From assembly GCA_964601895.1 (NCBI GenBank), contig CAZROT010000001.1, positions 371,555 to 435,554 of the forward strand: 64,000 bases of DNA, written 5' to 3'. Each line of letters starts with the position of its first letter. The stretch's first letter is position 1. The notes below the pieces were generated by a model. It was not told the origin of the DNA. It saw only the letters and a list, made by a program, of their open reading frames with translations, and did no database searches. Below are positions 1-8,672 of this stretch, piece after piece. The translations under genes and the position numbers were made by a program. The DNA comes from CAZROT01 sp964601895. Lineage in GTDB: Bacteria > Pseudomonadota > Gammaproteobacteria > Enterobacterales > Enterobacteriaceae.

Positions 1-184
<184 letters not shown>

Positions 185-223
185 TCACCTTCTCCTGTTA
201 TTTTAATTAAAAAAATCCAAAGA

Positions 224-421
224 CTATGCATACGGCAGACAGGCCACAACCATATTCAGATCGCTTTTCGATGCCATACCCTTAGGACGCAGCTTACGTT
301 TACGTTTAGCCGATTTTTTAGTCAAGATATGACGCAGGTTAGCATGCTTGTGCTTAAAACCACCACTGGAGGTTTTTTTGAAACGTTTGGCTGCACCACG
401 CACTGTTTTAATTTTTGGCAT
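224..421 (-). CDS. rpmI: 50S ribosomal protein L35
   Basis: A 65-residue basic protein beginning MPKIKTVRGAAKRFKKT, the usual start and length for L35, a small protein of the large ribosomal subunit. The reading frame stays open four codons further upstream to 433, but the conserved N-terminus fixes the start at 421. It lies between infC and rplT on the same strand, 39 bases upstream of rplT and about 100 bases downstream of infC, the order known in enterics. It is probably co-transcribed with both and subject to L20-mediated translational repression, which is inferred from the family. Confidence 0.97.
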   Translation of the reverse strand: MPKIKTVRGAAKRFKKTSSGGFKHKHANLRHILTKKSAKRKRKLRPKGMASKSDLNMVVACLPYA

Positions 422-520
422 TGATTTATCCACTTCACATTATAATTAATAGCAAGCCAAAGGCCGAAGCAATGCCGTACTATACACGTAGCATAATACG
501 AGATCAATCAGTTGAATGCC

Positions 521-1072
521 TTACTGCTTCTTCTTTGGGGCAAGTACCATAATCATTTGACGCCCCTCGATTTTCGTTGGAAAAGATTCGACAATGGCCA
601 GTTCATTATCTTCACACAAATCTTTACGAACACGGTTAAGCATCTCTATACCTATTTGCTGATGCGCCATTTCACGCCCGCGAAAACGCAGGGTAATCTT
701 AGCTTTATCACCGTCTTCCAGAAAACGAATCAGGTTGCGTAATTTGACCTGATAATCACCATCATCAGTGCCAGGACGGAATTTTATTTCCTTAACCTGA
801 ACAACTTTTTGTTTCTTTTTTTGTTCTTTAATGGATTTACTTTTCTCATAGAGAAATTTGCCATAATCCATAATACGGCAAACCGGTGGCTCAGCATTTG
901 GACTAATTTCTACCAGATCAACACCCGCTTCTTCCGCTTTTGCAATCGCTTCATTCAAACTGACGATGCCAATCTGTTCACCATTAATACCTGTTAAGCG
1001 CACTTCTACAGCGCGAATCTCTTCATTGATACGATTAAGACGCACCGGTTGAATTCGTTTTCCACCTTTAAT
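521..1072 (-). CDS. infC: Translation initiation factor IF-3, ATT start codon
   Basis: Encodes IF-3, which binds the 30S subunit, keeps it from joining 50S and checks start-codon pairing. The protein is nearly collinear with E. coli IF-3 (EEAGVDLVEISPNAEPPVCR, KEIKFRPGTDDGDYQVKLR, C-terminal MVLAPKKKQ). The first conventional start (GTG at 1045) would drop conserved N-terminal residues. Nine codons upstream an ATT at 1072-1070 is followed by codons for K-G-G-K-R, matching the E. coli N-terminus, which also starts at a rare AUU. This gives 183 residues. A GGAGG sequence inside the end of thrS lies at the right spacing, and the ATT is three bases past the thrS stop. The rare start is the known basis of IF-3 autoregulation. 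Confidence 0.95.
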   Translation of the reverse strand: MKGGKRIQPVRLNRINEEIRAVEVRLTGINGEQIGIVSLNEAIAKAEEAGVDLVEISPNAEPPVCRIMDYGKFLYEKSKSIKEQKKKQKVVQVKEIKFRPGTDDGDYQVKLRNLIRFLEDGDKAKITLRFRGREMAHQQIGIEMLNRVRKDLCEDNELAIVESFPTKIEGRQMIMVLAPKKKQ

Positions 1073-1075
1073 ACT

Positions 1076-3004
1076 CTATTCCTCCATTTGATGAAGACTT
1101 CGGCTACGAATTTCCATTAATAACCTGTCTAAAAGTACATCTACGCCCAGATTTCCTAAATCCCTGCCACGACGGGTACGAACCGCAACATTACCCGCTG
1201 TAACCTCTTTTTCACCACAAACCAGCATGTACGGAACGCGACGTAAAGTATGTTCGCGAATTTTAAAGCCAATTTTCTCGTTTCTCAAGTCTGCTTTTAC
1301 TCTGATGCCTGCATCGCGCAATTTTTGCGTCAATTGGAGCACATATTCAGACTGATCTGCAGTGATATTCATCACTACAACCTGCAATGGCGCAATCCAG
1401 GTCGGGAAAAACCCCGCATACTCTTCAGCCAAGATACCAATAAACCGTTCCAGTGAACCTAAAATAGCCCGATGAATCATAACAGGTATATGACGATCAT
1501 TGTCACTATTTACATAAAATGCATTCAGACGTTCAGGCAATAAAAAGTCAAGTTGCACAGTACCACACTGCCATGGACGATCCAAACAATCATGTAAGGT
1601 AAATTCGATTTTCGGACCATAAAATGCCCCTTCGCCCTGTGCCCAGGTAAAGGGGATATTATTATTCGTTAGTACAGCAGCTAAATCCTGCTCTGCCCTA
1701 TCCCATTGTGCGTCAAGACCAATGCGCTTTTCCGGTCGGGTCGACAACTTAACCACAATTTTTTCAAAACCAAAAGTATCATAGATATCATACAGCATCT
1801 TAATGCAGCCATGAATTTCATCCTGCACCTGCTCTTCAGTACAAAAAATATGGGCATCATCCTGAGTAAATCCCCGAACACGCATCAAACCGTGCAATGC
1901 ACCTGATGGCTCATTACGATGACAGCTACCAAATTCAGCCATACGCAGTGGTAAATCACGCCAGGACTTCAGGCCCTGATTAAAGATCTGCACATGCCCG
2001 GGACAACTCATTGGCTTAATGCAATATTCACGATTTTCTGATGCTGTTGTAAACATATATTCAGCATAGTTTTGCCAATGCCCGGTCTGCTCCCATAAAA
2101 CGCGATCCATCATCAGGGGACCTTTAACTTCCTGATAGTTATGTTCTGCCAGTTTCATACGCACAAACATTTCCAGCTCACGAAAGATAGTCCAGCCGTC
2201 ATGATGCCAGAACACCATACCTGGGGATTCTTCCTGCATATGATAGAGATCAAGCTGTTTACCAATCCTGCGATGATCACGTTTTGCCATTTCTTCCAGA
2301 CGCTGCAGATAAGCATCAAGCTGCTTTTTATCACCCCAGGCGGTACCATAAATACGTTGTAACATTTTATTTTTACTGTCACCCCGCCAGTAAGCACCTG
2401 AAAGTTTTTGCAGCTTAAAATAACGACAAAAACGCATGGCAGGCACATGAGGCCCACGGCACATGTCGATATATTCTTCATGATAATATAAAGCTGGATA
2501 GCTATCACGACTGATGTTGTCATCCAGAATGGCTACTTTGTAAGCTTCACCACGTGACACAAACAGGTCACGTGCTTCCTGCCAGCTCACTTTTTTCTTA
2601 ATAACGGGATAGTCTCTGTCAGCAAGTTCATGCATGCGTTTTTCGAGTAAACTCAAATCATCCTGCGTCAGAACACGATCACAATCAACATCATAATAAA
2701 AACCATTATCAATCACAGGCCCGATAGCCATTTTAGTTTCTGGCCAGAGTTGCTTGATAGCGTGCCCCAAAAGATGAGCACAGGAATGACGTAAAATATC
2801 GAGACCGATACTGTCCCTGGTGGTAATAATGACAAGCTGTGCGTCAGATTCAATCAGATCACTGGCATCGACCAGTTCGCCATTAACATGGCCTGCAATA
2901 CACGCTTTTGCCAGACCTGCACCAATGTCAGACGCAACATCAAGAACAGAAACAGCATGAGTATAATGGCGCTGGCTGCCGTCGGTCAGAGTAATAACCG
3001 GCAT
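1076..3004 (-). CDS. thrS: Threonine--tRNA ligase
   Basis: A 642-residue class II aminoacyl-tRNA synthetase, the same length as the E. coli enzyme. An N-terminal TGS domain (MPVITLTDGSQRHY) is followed by the editing domain with its HSCAHLLGHA motif near residues 73-82. The catalytic core carries the zinc-site segments CPGH, DDAHIFC and MIHRAILGS, and the end is an anticodon-binding domain. It charges tRNA-Thr with threonine and hydrolyses mischarged serine. It is the first gene of the operon leading to infC, rpmI and rplT. In E. coli ThrS represses its own mRNA through a tRNA-like leader. A minus-strand leader of adequate length exists here, but I could not confirm that fold by eye. Confidence 0.97.
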   Translation of the reverse strand: MPVITLTDGSQRHYTHAVSVLDVASDIGAGLAKACIAGHVNGELVDASDLIESDAQLVIITTRDSIGLDILRHSCAHLLGHAIKQLWPETKMAIGPVIDNGFYYDVDCDRVLTQDDLSLLEKRMHELADRDYPVIKKKVSWQEARDLFVSRGEAYKVAILDDNISRDSYPALYYHEEYIDMCRGPHVPAMRFCRYFKLQKLSGAYWRGDSKNKMLQRIYGTAWGDKKQLDAYLQRLEEMAKRDHRRIGKQLDLYHMQEESPGMVFWHHDGWTIFRELEMFVRMKLAEHNYQEVKGPLMMDRVLWEQTGHWQNYAEYMFTTASENREYCIKPMSCPGHVQIFNQGLKSWRDLPLRMAEFGSCHRNEPSGALHGLMRVRGFTQDDAHIFCTEEQVQDEIHGCIKMLYDIYDTFGFEKIVVKLSTRPEKRIGLDAQWDRAEQDLAAVLTNNNIPFTWAQGEGAFYGPKIEFTLHDCLDRPWQCGTVQLDFLLPERLNAFYVNSDNDRHIPVMIHRAILGSLERFIGILAEEYAGFFPTWIAPLQVVVMNITADQSEYVLQLTQKLRDAGIRVKADLRNEKIGFKIREHTLRRVPYMLVCGEKEVTAGNVAVRTRRGRDLGNLGVDVLLDRLLMEIRSRSLHQMEE

Positions 3005-3542
3005 AATAATTCCTTAATGCTAAAACAGGCCACATATGAAAAATCACATGCTACTGTATTCATTTTAAGTAAACTTTAATTCAATCCGTTGACATTCCAT
3101 GTTAACTCTGCAGGATATGCCATATATACAATATTAAATTTGTTTGCTATATAAAGTAACGCTAGCCGCGTATATTCGCAGTACAATAAACTACTCAGCC
3201 ATTTTAACATCATTTGAATTTATAACATCTGAAAAATCAGTTCGCTGTAAACTGTAAATAGGAACAGCCAAAGCTAACAAATATACGTAGTGAATTTTGC
3301 CTGACTTTTTATCAAAAGCACATCACCAGTCATTGCATCAATCACCCAATTTAACCATACAGACAGCTTTACTGATGTTTATGATTTTATCATTTAAATA
3401 AAATAAAACAGCTTCTTTAATAAATCAGAATTATTCATTACATATCTGAATAATATACAATTTATCTTTAAATCCAATGAGGATACTTGACTTTATATTA
3501 AATGATATTAATAATTATTTTCGTTTAAATTGGGCTAACATT
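3005..3542. other. Divergent intergenic region between thrS and yfeA
   Basis: An A+T-rich gap between two divergently transcribed units. It should hold the thrS leader and promoter on the minus strand and the yfe promoter on the plus strand. I see no convincing ORF. The only clear symmetry is the small palindrome annotated separately at 3381-3393. Confidence 0.6.
3381..3393. promoter_or_regulatory. Operator-like palindrome upstream of yfeA
   Basis: The sequence ATGAT-TTT-ATCAT is a perfect 5+5 bp inverted repeat about 150 bases before the preferred yfeA start. Metal importers of this type are usually repressed by Fur or MntR. The half-sites resemble the Fur core, but their spacing (3 rather than 1) is not the classical box, so the assignment is only a suggestion. 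Confidence 0.25.
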
Positions 3543-4496
3543 ATGTTGTTAATAAAAATGCATGACGTTTACCTTAAGTTTTCGCAAGTTTTTTTTTATT
3601 TTTTACGAATAGTTACTCACCTGTTGGTATTTCTTGCTATTACTGTTAATAGCGCTGCTGTCATGGCTGCCAGCGAAAAATTCAAAATAATTACTACTTT
3701 TACCGTTATTCAGGATATCGCTCAACATATTGCCGGAGATGTCGCTGTTGTAGAATCAATAACAAAACCGGGTGCTGAAATTCATGGATATCAACCCACC
3801 CCTCAGGACATAGTAAAAGCACAGTCTGCTGATTTGGTTCTATGGAATGGTATGAATCTTGAGCGCTGGTTTCAACGTTTTTTTGAAAATATTAAACAGG
3901 TACCCGCCGCCATCGTGACGCAAGGCATCCAGCCACTACCTATCCACCAGGAGGAATCCGGTAAAAATATTCCTAACCCCCATGCCTGGATGTCACTTTC
4001 AAATGCAGTTATCTATGTAGAAAATATCAGAAAAGCGCTGGTGACATATGATCCCATTCATACAGAAATCTACAATGAAAATGCCAGAGTCTATAGTGAA
4101 AAACTAAAAGCATTGGATACCACATTGCGTCAACGCTTATCACCGATTCCAGCGACCAAGCGCTGGCTGGTAACCAGTGAGGGGGCATTCAGCTATCTGG
4201 CAAAAGATTATCAGTTTAAAGAAATCTATCTCTGGCCAGTAAACGCCGAAGAACAGGGTACCCCGCAACAAATTCGCCGTGTCATAGATAGTGTGCGACA
4301 ATATCAGATCCCTGTCGTTTTCAGTGAAAGTACCATTTCTGATAAGCCGGCCAGACAGGTAGCTAAAGAAACAGGAGCCCGGTATGGCGGCATTCTGTAC
4401 GTGGATTCGCTATCTGCGACAAAAGGCCCTGTTCCTGGTTATATAGAGTTGATTACTGTTACTGTACAGACTATCGCCGAAGGATTTGAACAATGA
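3543..4496 (+). CDS. yfeA: Manganese/iron ABC transporter, periplasmic binding protein
   Basis: Substrate-binding protein of a cluster A-1 (metal) ABC importer, closest by eye to Yersinia YfeA and Salmonella SitA. Its metal-site segments are recognisable in order: GAEIHGYQPT (His), NPHAWMS (His), TSEGAFSYLAKDY (Glu) and YVDSLS (Asp). Long collinear stretches such as VVESITKPGAEIH and WNGMNLERWF support the family. The start is uncertain. The frame opens at 3477, but 3543 gives a 317-residue protein with a basic stretch and a hydrophobic segment ending near AAVMAAS, a plausible signal peptide. No strong ribosome binding site decides between 3543 and 3558. The stop overlaps the yfeB start by four bases (ATGA), so the genes are translationally coupled. 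Confidence 0.93.
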   Translation: MLLIKMHDVYLKFSQVFFYFLRIVTHLLVFLAITVNSAAVMAASEKFKIITTFTVIQDIAQHIAGDVAVVESITKPGAEIHGYQPTPQDIVKAQSADLVLWNGMNLERWFQRFFENIKQVPAAIVTQGIQPLPIHQEESGKNIPNPHAWMSLSNAVIYVENIRKALVTYDPIHTEIYNENARVYSEKLKALDTTLRQRLSPIPATKRWLVTSEGAFSYLAKDYQFKEIYLWPVNAEEQGTPQQIRRVIDSVRQYQIPVVFSESTISDKPARQVAKETGARYGGILYVDSLSATKGPVPGYIELITVTVQTIAEGFEQ

Positions 4497-5368
4497 ACGC
4501 CGGGGCATTTGTATCCCCTGAGCTTATCGTTGACAACCTGTCAGTCATTTATAAAAACGGCCATACCGCAATCCACAACGCAAATTTTAGCTTAACCGGT
4601 GGCACTATCTGTGCTCTGGTTGGCATTAACGGCAGTGGTAAGTCTACGTTATTCAAAAGCATAATGGGCCTGATTACACCCACTCAAGGTCAGATAACAC
4701 TGAATGACCGCCCTGTCAGTTATGCCCTGAAACAAAATACCATTGCCTACGTACCACAAACCGAAGACATTGACTGGAATTTTCCTGTACTGGTTGCCGA
4801 TGTTGTGATGATGGGACGTTACGGGAAAATGAATTTCCTGCGTATACCCAGTAAAACCGATCATGCCATTGTGGAACAATCGCTCGAACGTGTAGGGTTG
4901 ATTCCCTTTAAGAAACGTCAGATTGGCGAATTGTCTGGTGGACAGAAGAAACGCGTATTTCTTGCCCGGGCACTGGCACAACAGAGTAGTGTACTGCTTT
5001 TAGATGAGCCTTTTACCGGAGTTGATGTAAAAACTGAAAACACCATTATCGATCTACTTAAAGCGCTACGCGATGAAGGCTATTTAATCCTGATTTCTAC
5101 ACACAATCTGGGTAGCGTACCGGAATTTTGCAGTAATGTTATTCTGATTAACCGGACAATACTGGCCGCAGGCCCGATAGCAACAACGTTTACTCAAAAA
5201 AACCTGGAATTGACATTCGGTGGAGTACTGCGCCACATCAATCTTTCCGGTAGCCGATTACACGATGATAACGATCCACGCACAGTCACCGTCATCACTG
5301 ATGATGAACGCCCGGCTGTATTTTATGGACACAGTAAAAATGATCCCCCACACACAACGCCAGACTGA
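4493..5368 (+). CDS. yfeB: Manganese/iron ABC transporter, ATPase
   Basis: A 291-residue ABC ATPase with Walker A GINGSGKST near residue 43, a Q-loop, the signature LSGGQKKR and Walker B VLLLDEPFTG. It drives import of Mn2+/Fe2+ delivered by the YfeA-like protein through the YfeC and YfeD permeases. The start overlaps the yfeA stop by four bases, and yfeC begins 15 bases after its stop. The C-terminal tail beyond the ATPase fold is hydrophilic and rich in Asp and His (HDDNDPRT, HSKNDPPHTTPD), as in YfeB/SitB proteins. I see no lost catalytic residue. Confidence 0.95.
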   Translation: MNAGAFVSPELIVDNLSVIYKNGHTAIHNANFSLTGGTICALVGINGSGKSTLFKSIMGLITPTQGQITLNDRPVSYALKQNTIAYVPQTEDIDWNFPVLVADVVMMGRYGKMNFLRIPSKTDHAIVEQSLERVGLIPFKKRQIGELSGGQKKRVFLARALAQQSSVLLLDEPFTGVDVKTENTIIDLLKALRDEGYLILISTHNLGSVPEFCSNVILINRTILAAGPIATTFTQKNLELTFGGVLRHINLSGSRLHDDNDPRTVTVITDDERPAVFYGHSKNDPPHTTPD

Positions 5369-5383
5369 GGAAAATAACTGCTG

Positions 5384-6238
5384 ATGCTGGAACTTCTACT
5401 GCAACCCTTTAATTATGATTATATGATTAAGGCCATATGGGTCAGTTCTCTTGTTGGTGCAGCCTGCGCGTTTCTTTCAGCTTATCTCATGCTAAAAGGC
5501 TGGTCACTGATGGGAGATGCCCTTTCTCATTCCGTTGTACCTGGTGTGGCAGGTGCCTATGCACTTGGGCTGCCTTATGCTGCAGGCGCTTTTTTTACCG
5601 GTATACTCGCTGCGCTGGCAATGACGCTGGTGCGTCATATCACTCACCTGCGGGAAGATGCCATTATTGGTTTTATTTTCTCTTCTTTTTTTGCTGTTGG
5701 TCTGCTTATTGTTTCCCTCAATCCGACCTCCGTAAATATCCAGTCGATCATATTTGGTAATATTCTTGGCATCGCTGATGAAGATGTCCTGCAGGTAGAA
5801 ATCATTATTTTTGTTTCCTTCATCCTGCTCTTTTTTATATGGAAAGATCTTATGGCGGTTTTTTTTGATGAAAGTCATGCCATGTCAATAGGGTTATCTC
5901 CATTACGTTTAAAAATCCTGTTTTTTACCCTATTGAGTGCCTGTACTGTCGCCGCATTGCAAACAGTAGGAGCTATCCTTGTCATTGCTATGGTAGTCAC
6001 TCCCGGTGCTACCGCTTATTTACTGACAGACCGCTTTGGTCGCTTACTGTGTATCTCTACCAGTATTGGCACCTTTACCTGTGCATCAGGCGCTTATCTT
6101 AGCTTTTATCTTGATGGTGCTACCGGTGGCATCATCGTCATGTTACAGACAATTATTTTTTTACTGGCATTTTTTCTTGCACCTAAATATGGTTTAGTCG
6201 CTTCCCTGCAGGCAAGAAAAAAACCTGACTTTCGTTAA
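5384..6238 (+). CDS. yfeC: Manganese/iron ABC transporter, permease 1
   Basis: A 284-residue multi-helix inner-membrane protein of the ABC-3 metal permease family, paralogous to the next gene. Both carry the near-identical segment LMLKGWSLMGDALSHSVVPG (LVLKGWSLMGDAISHAVLPG in the neighbour), a conserved family motif. A second conserved region, LQTVGAILVIAMVVTPGATAYLL, matches the coupling region of the family. It should form the transmembrane pore with yfeD. It lies 15 bases after yfeB in a compact four-gene operon and is intact by length. Confidence 0.95.
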   Translation: MLELLLQPFNYDYMIKAIWVSSLVGAACAFLSAYLMLKGWSLMGDALSHSVVPGVAGAYALGLPYAAGAFFTGILAALAMTLVRHITHLREDAIIGFIFSSFFAVGLLIVSLNPTSVNIQSIIFGNILGIADEDVLQVEIIIFVSFILLFFIWKDLMAVFFDESHAMSIGLSPLRLKILFFTLLSACTVAALQTVGAILVIAMVVTPGATAYLLTDRFGRLLCISTSIGTFTCASGAYLSFYLDGATGGIIVMLQTIIFLLAFFLAPKYGLVASLQARKKPDFR

Positions 6239-6257
6239 CACGACAGGAGAAAACCAG

Positions 6258-7100
6258 GTGGAAGCTCTGCTGGATTTAATCAGTAACGCCTTTAGTTATC
6301 CTTTTATGCAACGCGCCATTTTAACTGCTATCCTTACTGGCACCGTATGCGCAGTGCTATCCTGTTATCTGGTTTTGAAAGGCTGGTCACTGATGGGAGA
6401 TGCCATCTCGCACGCCGTGTTACCGGGCGTCGCTCTGGCTTTCTGGCTGGGTATTCCAATCACCATAGGTGCCTTTTTTTCAGGAATTTTCTGTGCATTA
6501 ACCACAGGATATTTAAAAGAAAACAGCCGTATTAAAGAAGACGCTGTTATGGGAATTGTATTTTCAGGCATGTTTGCCCTCGGTATCGTTCTGTTTTCAC
6601 GTATGAATACTGAACAGCATCTCAGTCATATTTTATTTGGTGATCTGCTGGGAGTCACCACCTCTGAATTAACACAAACATTATTCATTACCATCGTAAC
6701 GTTATTGATTATATTAACGAAACGCAAAGAATTTATGCTGTATTGTTTTGATCCCCATCATGCAAAAGTGATTGGCTTATCGGTAAAATTACTGCATTAC
6801 AGTTTACTCTGCCTGCTGGCGTTAACTATTGTTGTTTCAATACAGGCGGTGGGGGTCATACTGGTTATTGCTATGTTAATAGCACCGGGTATTATTGCAT
6901 TTATGTTATGCCGAAGTTTCGATCGCATGTTAATTACTGCCGTTGTGGTATCAATAGCTGCCAGCTGTATCGGTGTTTTTGTCAGCTTTTACATTAACGG
7001 TGCTACCGGTCCTTGTATTGTCATCATCCAGTCGCTTTTTTTCATTCTGGCATTACTGTATCACTTATTTAATCCGGTAAAATCAGCAGAGTCACCTTGA
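6258..7100 (+). CDS. yfeD: Manganese/iron ABC transporter, permease 2
   Basis: A 280-residue ABC-3 family permease starting at GTG 6258 with an AGGAG ribosome binding site about ten bases upstream. It is a paralogue of yfeC, sharing KGWSLMGDAISHAVLPG and QAVGVILVIAMLIAPG, with seven or more hydrophobic segments. It is the last gene of the yfeABCD-type operon and probably forms a heterodimer with YfeC. Such systems supply Mn2+ and Fe2+ and matter for growth inside hosts where metals are withheld. That role is known for Yersinia and Salmonella relatives and inferred here. Transcription converges with yniB, 59 bases downstream. Confidence 0.95.
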   Translation: MEALLDLISNAFSYPFMQRAILTAILTGTVCAVLSCYLVLKGWSLMGDAISHAVLPGVALAFWLGIPITIGAFFSGIFCALTTGYLKENSRIKEDAVMGIVFSGMFALGIVLFSRMNTEQHLSHILFGDLLGVTTSELTQTLFITIVTLLIILTKRKEFMLYCFDPHHAKVIGLSVKLLHYSLLCLLALTIVVSIQAVGVILVIAMLIAPGIIAFMLCRSFDRMLITAVVVSIAASCIGVFVSFYINGATGPCIVIIQSLFFILALLYHLFNPVKSAESP

Positions 7101-7159
7101 TTAATAGTGACAGCAGACCTCTTGTGAAATAAAGCCTGCTTTACGCTTTACAATACTAT

Positions 7160-7714
7160 TTACTTTCCCAAAAGGCCTGAAAAATCAAGAATAAGATAGA
7201 TAACTATCCCACAGACAACAGGTAAAATATACAAAGTAAAATACTGGGAAAAAATACTATGATGTGGCAACACCATTCTTTCTTCCAGCTGCTCGCGGAC
7301 ATCATCGCTTTCATTCCCTTTCGCCTGTTCAAGAATAATTTGATCTTCGATGCCTTCGCGAATGCGCTCCAGCTGACGCGCCATACGTGCGCCTGTTATC
7401 TGTAAAGCCGCGCCGATAAAAATCAGTAAATAGATAATCAAAAACATAAAATTTGCGACAGAAAACAGACGGTCGGCATCAGGAACAGGTGAATAATGCC
7501 AGAACATATTAAGAAAACCGGTATTAAAGCGGGTCACATCAATCATCAGATTCACCAGATCCCGTATGACTGCGCTTATCGTTTTGCTTTTTCCGCTATA
7601 CCAATGGACAAAATTAATTAACGAAACCAGAGTCGACAGTAATGCTGGAATAAAAACCACCCAACCTGAAATACGTTTAATGGTAGCAATTCGCCCTGCC
7701 TGTTGATATGTCAT
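7160..7714 (-). CDS. yniB: YniB family inner-membrane protein
   Basis: A 184-residue protein with three hydrophobic segments: near residues 17-37 (VVFIPALLSTLVSLINFVHW), 90-105 (MFLIIYLLIFIGAALQI) and the C-terminus (LYILPVVCGIVIYLILDF). Between the second and third is a charged cytoplasmic-type stretch rich in Glu and Arg. Length and layout match E. coli YniB, a conserved inner-membrane protein of unknown function. It is convergent with the yfe operon and has its own upstream gap of about 240 bases toward ydjM, so it is probably a single-gene unit. Confidence 0.8.
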   Translation of the reverse strand: MTYQQAGRIATIKRISGWVVFIPALLSTLVSLINFVHWYSGKSKTISAVIRDLVNLMIDVTRFNTGFLNMFWHYSPVPDADRLFSVANFMFLIIYLLIFIGAALQITGARMARQLERIREGIEDQIILEQAKGNESDDVREQLEERMVLPHHSIFSQYFTLYILPVVCGIVIYLILDFSGLLGK

Positions 7715-7958
7715 GAATGCCTCTGCTAAAGCAAAAGTCGCTTACGGAATCTGTCAGATGCTGTTAAAACAAATTTCACAGCAAGGATTGGTGCACTGCG
7801 TCAACCTGTCGATTTATTGCTTTTTCTGACTTAAACAGCTATTGAGTGAAACAGGCCTGATACAGATTGATAATCTGATAAAAATTATACAATTATGATA
7901 GCATCATGACTATCCTCATTAAGAAAAACTACCTATACTAAGGCAACAGGTATCAGTC

Positions 7959-8516
7959 ATGGATACGCGTATGACCGCGGAAGGGCATCTTATTTTTTCT
8001 GTCGCCTGTGCCATTTTTGCTAAAAATGCAGGCATTACCCCAGAGCTTGCGCATGGAGACTGGTGGCATATTATTCCAGGCGCATTATTAACTGCACTAT
8101 TGCCTGATATTGATCACCCGGGATCAGTCATAGGCCAGAGGCTGAAGTGGTTTTCAGTGCCTGTAGCGCGTACTTTTGGCCACCGGGGGTTTACCCATAG
8201 CCTGCTTGCTGTTATTGCTGCAATGCTATTAATACGGGCAAAAGCTTTTCATCCTGGATTTATCCCCGCTGATGTCTTTCATGCCATGCTGATTGGTTAT
8301 TTAAGCCATTTACTCGCTGATATGCTGACTCCAGCAGGAATTCCTTTATTCTGGCCCTGTCGCTGGCGTTTCCGTATTCCACTGCTGAATTCGCAAAAAG
8401 GAAATCAGCTGGAACGTCTGCTATGCCTGTTTTTAATTGGCTGTGCTATTTATTGGGATAAAAGCTATACAGTTTCAGTGCCATCATATATTAACCAATT
8501 GATTATTCTACTGTAA
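7959..8516 (+). CDS. ydjM: YdjM family membrane-bound metal-dependent hydrolase
   Basis: A 185-residue protein of the LexA-binding/YdjM family. Diagnostic segments are LLPDIDHPGSVIGQRLKW, FGHRGFTHSLLAV and LSHLLADMLTPAGIPLFWP, which hold the conserved Asp and His residues expected of this hydrolase-like membrane family. The family start is probably MTAEGH at 7971; the ATG at 7959 is four codons earlier and has the better-spaced AACAGG upstream. E. coli ydjM is SOS-induced, but I could not find a clear CTGT-N8-ACAG box in the upstream 240 bases. The adjacent tcyP repeats the E. coli ydjM-tcyP order. Confidence 0.9.
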   Translation: MDTRMTAEGHLIFSVACAIFAKNAGITPELAHGDWWHIIPGALLTALLPDIDHPGSVIGQRLKWFSVPVARTFGHRGFTHSLLAVIAAMLLIRAKAFHPGFIPADVFHAMLIGYLSHLLADMLTPAGIPLFWPCRWRFRIPLLNSQKGNQLERLLCLFLIGCAIYWDKSYTVSVPSYINQLIILL

Positions 8517-8589
8517 AAAAGAATTAACACTATACAGTAAAATAAAAAATTACAGGTAGACATATCGGTAACTGTTACAATCAAAATAT

Positions 8590-8606
8590 CGTCAGCACTG
8601 CTGACG
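8590..8606. other. Short perfect hairpin between ydjM and tcyP
   Basis: CGTCAGC-ACT-GCTGACG is a 7-bp perfect stem with a three-base loop, 74 bases past the ydjM stop and 67 bases before the tcyP start. No run of T follows, so it is a weak candidate for a terminator. A regulatory hairpin or operator for tcyP is equally possible. Confidence 0.35.
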
Positions 8607-8672
8607 CATTCATTTCAGGTAGCAGGATATTTCTAGTATAAACAACAGATAAAAACCACAGGAGGGTCTGGA

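Noticed and set aside
7715..7958. LexA box for ydjM
   Set aside because: E. coli ydjM is SOS-controlled, but no CTGT-N8-ACAG site with acceptable spacing was found here.
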